This document shows, in pieces, positions 6,340 through 13,705 of a DNA stretch of 23,379 nucleotides. Position 1 is the first letter of the stretch; each line of letters opens with the position of its first letter. Made by a program: the position numbers and the translations under genes. The stretch covers positions 1-23,379 of the forward strand of contig DATFKA010000109.1 of NCBI GenBank assembly GCA_035268885.1. The letters run 5' to 3'. The DNA comes from DATFKA01 sp035268885. GTDB lineage: Bacteria > Bacteroidota > Bacteroidia > Chitinophagales > Saprospiraceae. The notes beneath the pieces are model-generated. The model made no database searches, was not told where the DNA came from, and saw only the letters and a list, made by a program, of their open reading frames with translations.

Positions 6340-9282
6340 ATGACCAATCAACTATTTATAGCGCTATTCTCTATTCTCTTGTGCGGCATCTACCTCCCTT
6401 CTGCTGCGCAACAGTACGGCTACGTTCAATACAATGCCGATTCGGGAGCGCCCTTCCAGCAGGTATCCTCCGTAGTGCAGGATCAGGAAGGATTTGTCTG
6501 GATAGGCAGCGATCGTGGCCTTTACCGATTCGACGGGATTGACTTTGATTTGTTTAGTCTCCACACCCAAAGCCAATATATCCATCAATTACAAACGGAA
6601 GGTGATCATTTGTTCTTCGTTAACGACCTGAGTATCTATCAAATCGATAATACCGCCCCCCAACCGGAAGCAAAAGCGCTGGTAGAAGGCAGTACCCAAG
6701 TCGTAGATACGCTTCCGTTTTATCCCAACAATTTTATCCTGGACAAGGAACAGGGTATCTGGATAAGTCAATCTAATCACCGGATGGGCCACCTGAAAAA
6801 CGGGGTCTTTAAGTCATATACCTTCCCGGAATCTGACAAAGCTCAAAAACTGGCCATCCAGAAGGATGCCGAAGGCAACATCTGGGTTTTAAGTGCTCTG
6901 AGCGGCCTATTCCTACTGGATGAAACGACCGATAGGTTCCAAAAGAGACTGGACATCAAAGGGGGAAAGACCCTACTGATCCACCAGAATCATTTACTCG
7001 TGGGGAACGAAGCGCTGCGGGTCTATTCCCTATCGGAGACCCGGCTGCTCGCTAAGCAAACCATTCCACTAAACAATGATTCCATTACGGCCCTACAGGT
7101 AGATCAAAGCGGACAATACCTCGTGGGCACCCAAAAAGGGAAACTAATGCGATTTTCGGATTTGGATCAGGCGCCTCAGATTATTTATGGGGCTAATGAG
7201 GCCCACCGGGTGGAGCAACTGAATTTTGGAACCATTCACGAAATCTATACCGCCCCCGACAGTATTAGTGACAATGGTAAACTTTGGATCTGCAGCGAGA
7301 CGGGTTTATGGCTGCTCCAACAACGCTTCTTCAAAACCGTGAAGAACTTACCCATGAATAACCCCATTAGTATTGAAATCGGGGACGACCAGAGAGTCTG
7401 GGTGCCCATGAACTACCTCTATGAGATCACCGCTCAGGGCGAAGCGTTTACGGCCCGTCCGGTTTACAATAACCTACAGGTAAATGCAGTGGCCAGAGAT
7501 AAAGATGGATTTACCTGGATAACGAAGAGTACCCCCCGGGTGGAATTGCTAAAATACAGGGAGAAAGAGTTGATTAAGCGCTACGATTTTCACGAACGCG
7601 GAGAGGCGATTTTCAATCTGTATCCAGACCGGCAGGGAAACCTTTGGTTTTGTCAGGCGCCGCTTAGCAAACCGATTCTTGGCTTAGCAAGAATCAATAC
7701 CAAAGGAGAGATCGATTACTACGGTAGCGAGCAGGGTTTTTTCAGTCGGGTTTTAACCATCCAGGAAAGTGCCCGGGGGGAGATCTACGCCGCAGGTATC
7801 GGCAAAAAGACTTATTTATACCGCTACGATCCCCAGGAAAATCACTTTATTAACCTGAGTCCTGAACTCCCCTTTGAGCCCTTGCTCAATTTCGAGGTAC
7901 ACGATCTGACCATTGACGAGCGGGGAGTGGTCTGGCTGGCGACCACGGATGGTTTGCTACGCTATGATTCCGAACAGATCACCCTCATACAAAATGATCT
8001 CTTGCGTCAGGAAGAAGTGAGGGGCGTCACCCATTACGCCAATAATAATATATGGGTTGCTACGGCTACGGAGGGATTGATCTTTCATCAGGGGAATAGC
8101 TCCACGGCACTTGGCGAGCAAGAAGGATTACCCGCCGTCATCAGCGCCTACCGTTGTCTGGCTACCGATGCTCAAGGGCGCCTATGGTTCGGCACACCTG
8201 AGGGGCTGGTTTATTCCCGCCTTTCAGCCGCTACCCTACCCTACTCTAATCCGCCAAAGCTGATGGAGGTGCGTATTCAGGAGCAAGCCATCACCCACGA
8301 TTTAGACCAGGCTATTTTGCTTCCCCAACCGCAGCAGCTTCAATTGGCGTTTACCAACTTATCCTTTCCGGCTAAAAATGTGCAGTATCAATATCGCCTC
8401 CTACCCACCGCCGACCGCGCCATTATGCTCGAGGAACAAGTCTGGCAATCCAATGGCAAGCGTAATATCCTCCGCTTAAGTCAGGTACCGGCCGGAGACT
8501 ACCTACTGGAAGTCAGAGCTCGTCAACCCGGTGGATACCAATGGAGTGCCCCCGTAGAATTATCCTTAACCGTATTTGTCCCATGGTACCTAAGGTCTTG
8601 GTTCCTCTACGGTTTGGTGGTCTTACTTTTGATTTTAACCGCCTATTACTTCCGGTTTTACGTAAGAAGGCGTTTCAGAAATCTGCGACGCGGTCTGAAA
8701 TATTCAAAGGAAGAACTGGCCAATAAAGAGACGCAATTGCAACAAACGATGCAGGAGTTTGAAGCACAGAAAGAAGAACTGGCACACGCCACTTCTAACA
8801 TTCAAACACTTGAACTATTCATCCGGGAAATCCCTAAGAAGGCCTCCTGGAACGATGTTATTACGGCCATGAGTAAGGCCGTCAATCAGGCAGACGACAT
8901 CAACGCTTTCGAGATTGCCTTTAAGGAAGGAGCGGAAATTGTCCACCGGGGCTATTCCAATATGGAGCGCAGTGGTTTTACTTTCCGAAGCAAAGCCTTT
9001 AATCCCCAAACCAGCCTGACCTGCTGGGCAATGGTTCATAATAAAGAGGTACTGATCAATAATTTCAAACAAGAACATACGACCTACATCAAAGAAAAAG
9101 AGGCCTACTACTTTAGTTCTTTGCTATTTATTCCCTTTAAGCTAGACAACGATCAGGCCGCTGTCTTATGTGCTTACAGCGTTGAAGAAAACGATTTTGA
9201 TCAGAATGATCTGGTGATGTTTAGAATTCTGGCCCAATTCCTCCATTTTTCGATTCATCAGCAACTAAAGAAACACCTATGA
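6340..9282 (+). CDS. Periplasmic propeller / Y_Y_Y / transmembrane / coiled-coil / GAF sensor protein
   Basis: A protein of about 980 residues. The ATG at 6340 is chosen over an in-frame GTG at 6334 because it directly begins a signal peptide (MTNQLFIALFSILLCGIYLPSAAQQ). Residues about 27-635 are two-component-regulator propeller blades, with repeated DxxGxxWIG-type motifs (DQEGFVWIGSDRGLYRFDG, DAQGRLWFGTPEGLVY). A Y_Y_Y-type Ig-like domain follows at about 675-745, one membrane helix at about 752-775 (WFLYGLVVLLLILTAYYF), a coiled coil at about 790-828, and a GAF-like cytoplasmic domain to the C-terminus (ending FRILAQFLHFSIHQQL). No histidine kinase, HTH or LytTR output domain is present, although this architecture usually carries one. 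Its stop codon overlaps the start of the channel gene, so the two are probably co-translated. It likely senses an extracellular ligand; the output is unknown. Confidence 0.88.
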   Translation: MTNQLFIALFSILLCGIYLPSAAQQYGYVQYNADSGAPFQQVSSVVQDQEGFVWIGSDRGLYRFDGIDFDLFSLHTQSQYIHQLQTEGDHLFFVNDLSIYQIDNTAPQPEAKALVEGSTQVVDTLPFYPNNFILDKEQGIWISQSNHRMGHLKNGVFKSYTFPESDKAQKLAIQKDAEGNIWVLSALSGLFLLDETTDRFQKRLDIKGGKTLLIHQNHLLVGNEALRVYSLSETRLLAKQTIPLNNDSITALQVDQSGQYLVGTQKGKLMRFSDLDQAPQIIYGANEAHRVEQLNFGTIHEIYTAPDSISDNGKLWICSETGLWLLQQRFFKTVKNLPMNNPISIEIGDDQRVWVPMNYLYEITAQGEAFTARPVYNNLQVNAVARDKDGFTWITKSTPRVELLKYREKELIKRYDFHERGEAIFNLYPDRQGNLWFCQAPLSKPILGLARINTKGEIDYYGSEQGFFSRVLTIQESARGEIYAAGIGKKTYLYRYDPQENHFINLSPELPFEPLLNFEVHDLTIDERGVVWLATTDGLLRYDSEQITLIQNDLLRQEEVRGVTHYANNNIWVATATEGLIFHQGNSSTALGEQEGLPAVISAYRCLATDAQGRLWFGTPEGLVYSRLSAATLPYSNPPKLMEVRIQEQAITHDLDQAILLPQPQQLQLAFTNLSFPAKNVQYQYRLLPTADRAIMLEEQVWQSNGKRNILRLSQVPAGDYLLEVRARQPGGYQWSAPVELSLTVFVPWYLRSWFLYGLVVLLLILTAYYFRFYVRRRFRNLRRGLKYSKEELANKETQLQQTMQEFEAQKEELAHATSNIQTLELFIREIPKKASWNDVITAMSKAVNQADDINAFEIAFKEGAEIVHRGYSNMERSGFTFRSKAFNPQTSLTCWAMVHNKEVLINNFKQEHTTYIKEKEAYYFSSLLFIPFKLDNDQAAVLCAYSVEENDFDQNDLVMFRILAQFLHFSIHQQLKKHL

Positions 9283-10364
9283 AAAAACAATATCTTCATT
9301 TCCTCCTACTTATGATCTTTTTGCCAAACGGCGGCCAGCCTGCTTACGCAAAAGGAGATACCCTAACCGTTGGCATTTACCACAATCCTCCCTTTGTCAT
9401 TAAGACCGATGATCAAAAGTACGGAGGACTTAGCATTGAACTGTGGAAAAGCATCGCCGAATCTTCTGGTCTGACCTTTCAATATCAGCAGTATTCTGAT
9501 TTCATCGGCATCTTAAAAAGTCTGGAATACCGGGAGATAGATCTTACCATTAATCCCATGGATGTGAATGATCAAAGAGTGGAAAAGTACGATATGACCC
9601 AGCCCTTTCTGGTTACCAGTATTGGCGTAGCGGTCCCCTACCTAAATCAATCTGCACTAAGCGTTTTTATTCGTAATATCTTCTCGCTGGCCTTCCTGGA
9701 AATCATTCTGTTACTTGTTCTCATCATTTTTATTTTTGGATTTTTCCTATGGTTGGCCGAAAGGCGACACAATAAATACCAGTTTCGCCCGGGTTTCTTA
9801 GGTCTGTTTGACGGCCTTTGGTGGTCGGCGGTGACCATGACGACGGTAGGATACGGTGACAAGGCCCCAAAATCCAATTTGGGTAAGGCGATCGCCATTA
9901 TTTGGATGTTTACGGCAGTGATCATTATTTCGAGCTTTACCGCCGGAATCGCTTCTACCCTGACCATTAGTAGTCTGCAGACCGACATTCAAACGGCGGA
10001 GGACATCCGCCTGGCAGAACAGGTGTCCGTAGTCGGGGCGACGAGTAGTGAGTCTTATTTATCGCAGGAGTCTATCCCCATCCACCAGACTTATGCTTCG
10101 CCGATTCCGGCACTCCGGGCCCTGGCTAAAAAAGAGAATGACGTATTGCTACACAACCGTATCGTCTTGCAATATTATATCAACCGGCTTTCCCTAAATG
10201 AAAAAGTAAAGCTACTGCCCATTAGTCTTCGGGAAAATTACCAGAGTTTCATGTTCCCCAAAGATCATCCGGCTTTTGATGCGGTCAATGTAGGGCTGAT
10301 GCAGGAAATTCAAAAAAACGGCTGGGAGGAATTACAGCGGCAGTATAATGTGACCGGGAAATAA
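9279..10364 (+). CDS. Ionotropic glutamate receptor-like potassium channel (GluR0-type)
   Basis: A 361-residue ligand-gated channel in the order S1-M1-P-M2-S2. A signal peptide (cleavage near QPAYAKG) precedes S1, which shows the solute-binding-protein family 3 start TLTVGIYHNPPFV and the ligand-type Arg100 in NDQRVEKYDMTQPF. M1 is about 136-160. The pore loop 177-194 contains WWSAVTMTTVGYGD, a classical potassium selectivity filter. M2 is about 203-230. S2 resumes at about 236 and includes the conserved acidic region around Asp288 (ENDVLLHNRIVLQYY). Prokaryotic GluR0 channels have this architecture and conduct potassium when an amino acid binds. The ligand here is not predictable, though amino acid is the family expectation. 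It overlaps the upstream sensor gene by 4 bases (ATGA), indicating a two-gene operon. Confidence 0.92.
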   Translation: MKKQYLHFLLLMIFLPNGGQPAYAKGDTLTVGIYHNPPFVIKTDDQKYGGLSIELWKSIAESSGLTFQYQQYSDFIGILKSLEYREIDLTINPMDVNDQRVEKYDMTQPFLVTSIGVAVPYLNQSALSVFIRNIFSLAFLEIILLLVLIIFIFGFFLWLAERRHNKYQFRPGFLGLFDGLWWSAVTMTTVGYGDKAPKSNLGKAIAIIWMFTAVIIISSFTAGIASTLTISSLQTDIQTAEDIRLAEQVSVVGATSSESYLSQESIPIHQTYASPIPALRALAKKENDVLLHNRIVLQYYINRLSLNEKVKLLPISLRENYQSFMFPKDHPAFDAVNVGLMQEIQKNGWEELQRQYNVTGK

Positions 10365-10365
10365 A

Positions 10366-10381
10366 CATCACCGCCGTGATG
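10366..10381 (+). terminator. Short hairpin after the channel gene, weak terminator candidate
   Basis: CATCAC (10366-10371), a 4-base loop CGCC, and GTGATG (10376-10381) form a perfect 6-bp stem starting just after the channel stop codon. A T-rich but interrupted stretch (ATCTTTCTTT) follows. The stem is short, so this is only a candidate terminator for the sensor/channel unit. Confidence 0.35.
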
Positions 10382-10412
10382 GCAATCTTTCTTTGCTAGT
10401 CTGTCTATCATT

Positions 10413-10425
10413 CGAAGTTGTTTAA
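10413..10425 (+). repeat. Copy 1 of a short dispersed motif (CGAAGTTGTTTAA)
   Basis: The 13-base word CGAAGTTGTTTAA occurs here, in the 110-base gap between the convergent channel and queA genes. It occurs again in reverse orientation at 21501-21513. Extending the comparison to 26 bases keeps about 22 matches, so the two copies look related. The function is unknown. Confidence 0.35.
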
Positions 10426-10474
10426 AAACTCCTCGCTGAGCCCTTGGCAACACATTGAAAGCGCATAAACCTAG

Positions 10475-11632
10475 TCAAGGAATCAACAAGGAACTATCCC
10501 CGTAACTCAAAAAGCGATAATCATTATCCAGGGCTTCCTGGTATACCTTCCGCCAATCTTCGCCGATAAAGGCCGCGATCAGCAGGATCAGGGTAGAGTT
10601 GGACATATGGTAGTTGGTCACCAGTCCCTCACAGATCCGAAAGGTATAACCCGGGTAGAGAAAGATTTCCGTTTGCCCGCCTAACTGATCCAGTTGCTTT
10701 TCGTCCATGTAGTCCAGTACATTCTGCAGGGCTACCCGTTTGTCAATGGCCTCTAGCTCGTAGGGATCATCCTGACGAATATAAAAGTCTTCCTGGCCGT
10801 GCTGCAGGCGCACCCCAAACCAGTAGAGGCTTTCCAGGGTACGCATGGAGGTCGTTCCTACGGCGATGGTCTGCGAGGAAGAAAGTAAGGAGGCTACGAT
10901 ATGCCTTTGCACCCATACCTGCTCGTTGTGCATGGGATGCTCGGTAATGTTCTGGGTTTTGATGGGCTGAAAAGTACCGGCCGAAACGTGTAAGGTCAGG
11001 TATTTTGTCTCTACCCCCCTGGCCTCCAGTTGTTCGATGATGGCATCCGTGAAGTGCAGACCCGCCGTCGGAGCCGCCACGGCACCGTCCATTTTGGAGT
11101 AAACGGTCTGGTAGCGATCCTGATCTTCCTCTTCCACCTCCCGCTGGATGTAGGGCGGCAGGGGAATCTTACCAATCTCCGTTAGTAGCTCACTAAAGGT
11201 CAGGTCTTGCCAGTGAAAGGTCACCTCATCATCGCCGGTTCGAGTGGCGGTAAAGTCCAGCTCTTTGCTACGCAGTAGGGTACCCGCTTTCCATTTTTTG
11301 GCATTGCCAATCATACACTTCCAGGTACAGCTGTTTCGGCTATTCATCACCTGCTCGTGGGCCCGGGAGGGCTTTAATGGTTCGAGTAAAAAGATCTCGA
11401 TGCGGGCGCCCGTCTCTTTATACAGAATGATCCGGGCCGGAATCACCTTGGTATCATTGAACACCAGGGTAGCTCCTTCAGGGAGTTGTTCTACTATGTC
11501 GCCAAAGCGGTGGTGTTGGATATTTCCCTTTCGGTAAACCAGTAATTTAGAGTTGCCACGTTCTTTAGGCGGATGCTTGGCGATCCGTGCTTCGGGTAAA
11601 TCGTAGGAAAAATCTTTCAAGTTCAGGTTCAT
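10475..11632 (-). CDS. queA: S-adenosylmethionine:tRNA ribosyltransferase-isomerase
   Basis: QueA transfers and isomerises the ribosyl group of S-adenosylmethionine onto 7-aminomethyl-7-deazaguanine in tRNA, giving epoxyqueuosine, the penultimate step of queuosine synthesis in the cytoplasm. The family signatures are clear: DFSYDLPEARIAKHPP at the start, LVFNDTKVIPARI, AAPTAGLHFTDAIIEQL, VGTTSMRTLESLYW and GLVTNYHMSNSTLILLIAAFIG near the end. The ATG at 11632 (MNLNLKDFSYDLP) is preferred to an in-frame GTG at 11659 because it gives the normal family N-terminus. At 385 residues it is slightly long, consistent with the insert around EPLKPSRAHEQVMNSRNSC that I associate with Bacteroidota forms. 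In the last motif a Ser replaces the Pro common in this position (H-x-P-x-ST). No other queuosine gene is nearby. Confidence 0.96.
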   Translation of the reverse strand: MNLNLKDFSYDLPEARIAKHPPKERGNSKLLVYRKGNIQHHRFGDIVEQLPEGATLVFNDTKVIPARIILYKETGARIEIFLLEPLKPSRAHEQVMNSRNSCTWKCMIGNAKKWKAGTLLRSKELDFTATRTGDDEVTFHWQDLTFSELLTEIGKIPLPPYIQREVEEEDQDRYQTVYSKMDGAVAAPTAGLHFTDAIIEQLEARGVETKYLTLHVSAGTFQPIKTQNITEHPMHNEQVWVQRHIVASLLSSSQTIAVGTTSMRTLESLYWFGVRLQHGQEDFYIRQDDPYELEAIDKRVALQNVLDYMDEKQLDQLGGQTEIFLYPGYTFRICEGLVTNYHMSNSTLILLIAAFIGEDWRKVYQEALDNDYRFLSYGDSSLLIP

Positions 11633-11728
11633 GTTCCGATCAGATTCTGTTAGGGGCACACAAGATAGGCACAGCAGATGAAATTTTATACATCAGCACA
11701 CAAAACACTGGCATCATGGTTTATCCAA

Positions 11729-12382
11729 CTATCTGAATAATCCTGCCTTCAGCCCCAAATAGGCAGTTAGCCCAGAGATAGCAGACTGATCGAAATTTCT
11801 GTACGCCATCTGTCCTACCAGCCGGTATCCGGCGCCCAGGTTTAAACGGACATTCTGTTGTAAGTTTACTTCCAGTAAAGCAGCTGGCTCGATTTGTAGG
11901 AAGTTGGCCTCTCCCAGGCCGGCTTCGCCCTGCTCATTATCCATTTGTACTTCTCCAAAGCCGACGTAAAATGGGAAAGTTACATGAAAGGCCCTTTTGG
12001 CCAGTAGGGTGTATTCTGCAAAGCCTCCAACGGACCAGTAATCCATATACACATTTTGTACGGTCTCACTCTCTGGGTTGATCTCATTGATCGAAGTGTT
12101 AAAGTAAGCACCAAAAGAGAATTTATCTTTGATATTCAAGCCACCTCGCAACTGCAATAAGGAGGCCGCACTACCATCCATGGCCGTAATGCCAAAGGCG
12201 GGAGCAACAAAAAAGCCCAGGTTTTCCGTACCAATGGAGGTTTCGTTACTGAACAAGGTTTGGGCTTGCGGAGCTACCTGCGCCACTACAGGCTGACTCA
12301 AGTATAGCATACCGACTACCAGGCTTGCCGATGAAAAAAGTAGAGCAAACAAAGAATTAATAGCTTTACTATTACGAATCAT
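11729..12382 (-). CDS. Putative outer-membrane beta-barrel protein
   Basis: A 217-residue exported protein with a long hydrophobic leader (cleavage likely after SQPVVAQ). The mature part is made of alternating amphipathic strands with glycine-rich turns: LGFFVAPAFGITAMDG, LLQLRGGLNIKDKFSFGAYFN, YWSVGGFAEYTLL, HVTFPFYVGFGEVQM, VRLNLGAGYRLVGQ and a terminal strand GLTAYLGLKAGLFR. This is the pattern of small porin-like outer-membrane barrels, with a terminal aromatic near the C-terminus. I do not recognise a named family or substrate. The next gene upstream (DUF1080) ends about 120 bases away, and queA begins about 95 bases downstream, so it could be transcribed alone. Confidence 0.75.
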   Translation of the reverse strand: MIRNSKAINSLFALLFSSASLVVGMLYLSQPVVAQVAPQAQTLFSNETSIGTENLGFFVAPAFGITAMDGSAASLLQLRGGLNIKDKFSFGAYFNTSINEINPESETVQNVYMDYWSVGGFAEYTLLAKRAFHVTFPFYVGFGEVQMDNEQGEAGLGEANFLQIEPAALLEVNLQQNVRLNLGAGYRLVGQMAYRNFDQSAISGLTAYLGLKAGLFR

Positions 12383-12505
12383 AGTTTATGTTTTATTTAA
12401 GTAATATAAACTATACCCCACGATAGTATTTTTTGTTTTGCCGGGATGATTTTTTTATTAAGCGTGCTTGGCGAAGCAGGAGCTTCGACCGAACAGCTAT
12501 AACCG

Positions 12506-13195
12506 CTACAGCTCCCGGATTTTGATATTTCGGAAGGCCACCTGTCCCCCGTGATCCTGTAAAGCGATATGGCCAGTTTTCGCTTTCCCAAAGCCTGGCC
12601 AATCTTTAAAACCAGAATCAGCAATTAATTCCTCCCATTCCGGTCCATTTACGGGAAACCGGAGGACTTCTACCCCGTTAAATACGACAAAACCCTCATT
12701 TTGCGCCTGATTAATATGAATCAGAAAGTGGTTCCATTCGTTGGCCGGCTTACTAACGATTTCGGCAGGCGCCAGCACATTAAAAAGGGAACCAGCGCGC
12801 TGTATATCACCCCGCTCTTCCACGTAGGCAGTCCAGTTATCATCCAGCACCTGTATCTCCGGACCCGTTTCGTAAGTATTGGGATATTGCTCGTCTTCGA
12901 CTACCCCCCAGAACACTCCTGAGTTTCCCTCTTCGGAGATCATCCATTCCATTTCTAATTCAAAATTGGTAAATTGTTGATCGGTCACCAGGTCCGCATT
13001 GCTGGCCTCCGTTCGATCCGCCGGGTCAAACAACAGTACGCCCTCAGAAACCTGCCAACCATTAAAGTTTTCTTTACCTTTATTATAAATGTGCCAGCCA
13101 TCCAGGTTCTCTCCGTTAAAAAGATAGGTCCACTGCTGATCGCTGCTGCAACCAAACATGAATAGAATAAGCGTAATTAACAGCGTATTTTTCAT
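12506..13195 (-). CDS. DUF1080 (3-keto-disaccharide hydrolase-type) lipoprotein
   Basis: A 229-residue lipoprotein of the DUF1080 family, also called the 3-keto-disaccharide hydrolase domain, with a concanavalin-like beta-sandwich. The leader ends in MFGCSS, so the mature protein begins at that Cys. Family motifs are YLFNGENLDGWHIYN near the N-terminus, FELEMEWMISEEGNSGVFWGV in the middle, TGPEIQVLDD, the ANEWNHFLIHI block, and GHIALQDHGGQVAFRNIKIREL at the end. Some relatives cleave 3-keto-glucosides; activity here is inference. The ATG at 13195 is chosen over the GTG at 13201. It is divergent from the cytochrome c gene with only 22 bases between the two start codons. DUF1080 and cytochrome c are often found together in this and related phyla. 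Confidence 0.92.
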   Translation of the reverse strand: MKNTLLITLILFMFGCSSDQQWTYLFNGENLDGWHIYNKGKENFNGWQVSEGVLLFDPADRTEASNADLVTDQQFTNFELEMEWMISEEGNSGVFWGVVEDEQYPNTYETGPEIQVLDDNWTAYVEERGDIQRAGSLFNVLAPAEIVSKPANEWNHFLIHINQAQNEGFVVFNGVEVLRFPVNGPEWEELIADSGFKDWPGFGKAKTGHIALQDHGGQVAFRNIKIREL

Positions 13196-13217
13196 CGTCA
13201 CTATTTAACGTATTTGA

Positions 13218-13688
13218 ATGAGATATCAATTTTTAGCTCTGAGCCTGATTGCCCTGATCAGCCTTCAATGTAAACAAAAAGAAGTAAAGGGCGATTTTTC
13301 CTTCGCCGAAAAAGAAACGACCGGAAAGGTGCTGGCTTCTAACACCATAAATTTAACAAATAAAGGCGTAGGACCCATCGATTCCGTAAGCATTCCTGAA
13401 AAAATCAATCCAGAAATGGCCAGTAAAGGCGAAGCATTATTCACACAGAAGTGCATCGCCTGTCATCGCATTGGGTCGACTTTTATTGGTCCGGCTCCAA
13501 ATGGCATTCTGGATAGAAGAAGTCCGGAATGGATCATGAATATGATTTTAAATCCTACAGAAATGATCGAAAAGGACTCCCTGGCCCAGGATCTTTTCAT
13601 GGAGTTTAACGGACAAATCATGACCAATCAACAGGTAACGGAAGCAGAAGCCAGAGCGCTGGTAGAGTATTTTCGGACCCTGGATTGA
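13218..13688 (+). CDS. Lipoprotein c-type cytochrome (mono-heme)
   Basis: A 156-residue cytochrome c. The leader (MRYQFLALSLIALISLQC) gives a lipoprotein at Cys18, so it is membrane-anchored on the periplasmic side. A linker of about 45 residues leads to a class I cytochrome domain. This has one heme site CIACH (residues 79-83) in KGEALFTQKCIACHRIG, and Met135 in NGQIMTNQQ is the likely distal axial ligand. The segment RRSPEWIMNMILNPTEM and the ending EARALVEYFRTLD resemble cytochromes that in other Bacteroidota lie near nitrous-oxide reductase genes; no such gene is in this window. It is divergent from the DUF1080 gene and convergent with the S9 peptidase gene (17 bases between stops). Its redox partner is unknown. 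Confidence 0.93.
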   Translation: MRYQFLALSLIALISLQCKQKEVKGDFSFAEKETTGKVLASNTINLTNKGVGPIDSVSIPEKINPEMASKGEALFTQKCIACHRIGSTFIGPAPNGILDRRSPEWIMNMILNPTEMIEKDSLAQDLFMEFNGQIMTNQQVTEAEARALVEYFRTLD

Positions 13689-13705
13689 TCATATTGTGCT
13701 TTTTC

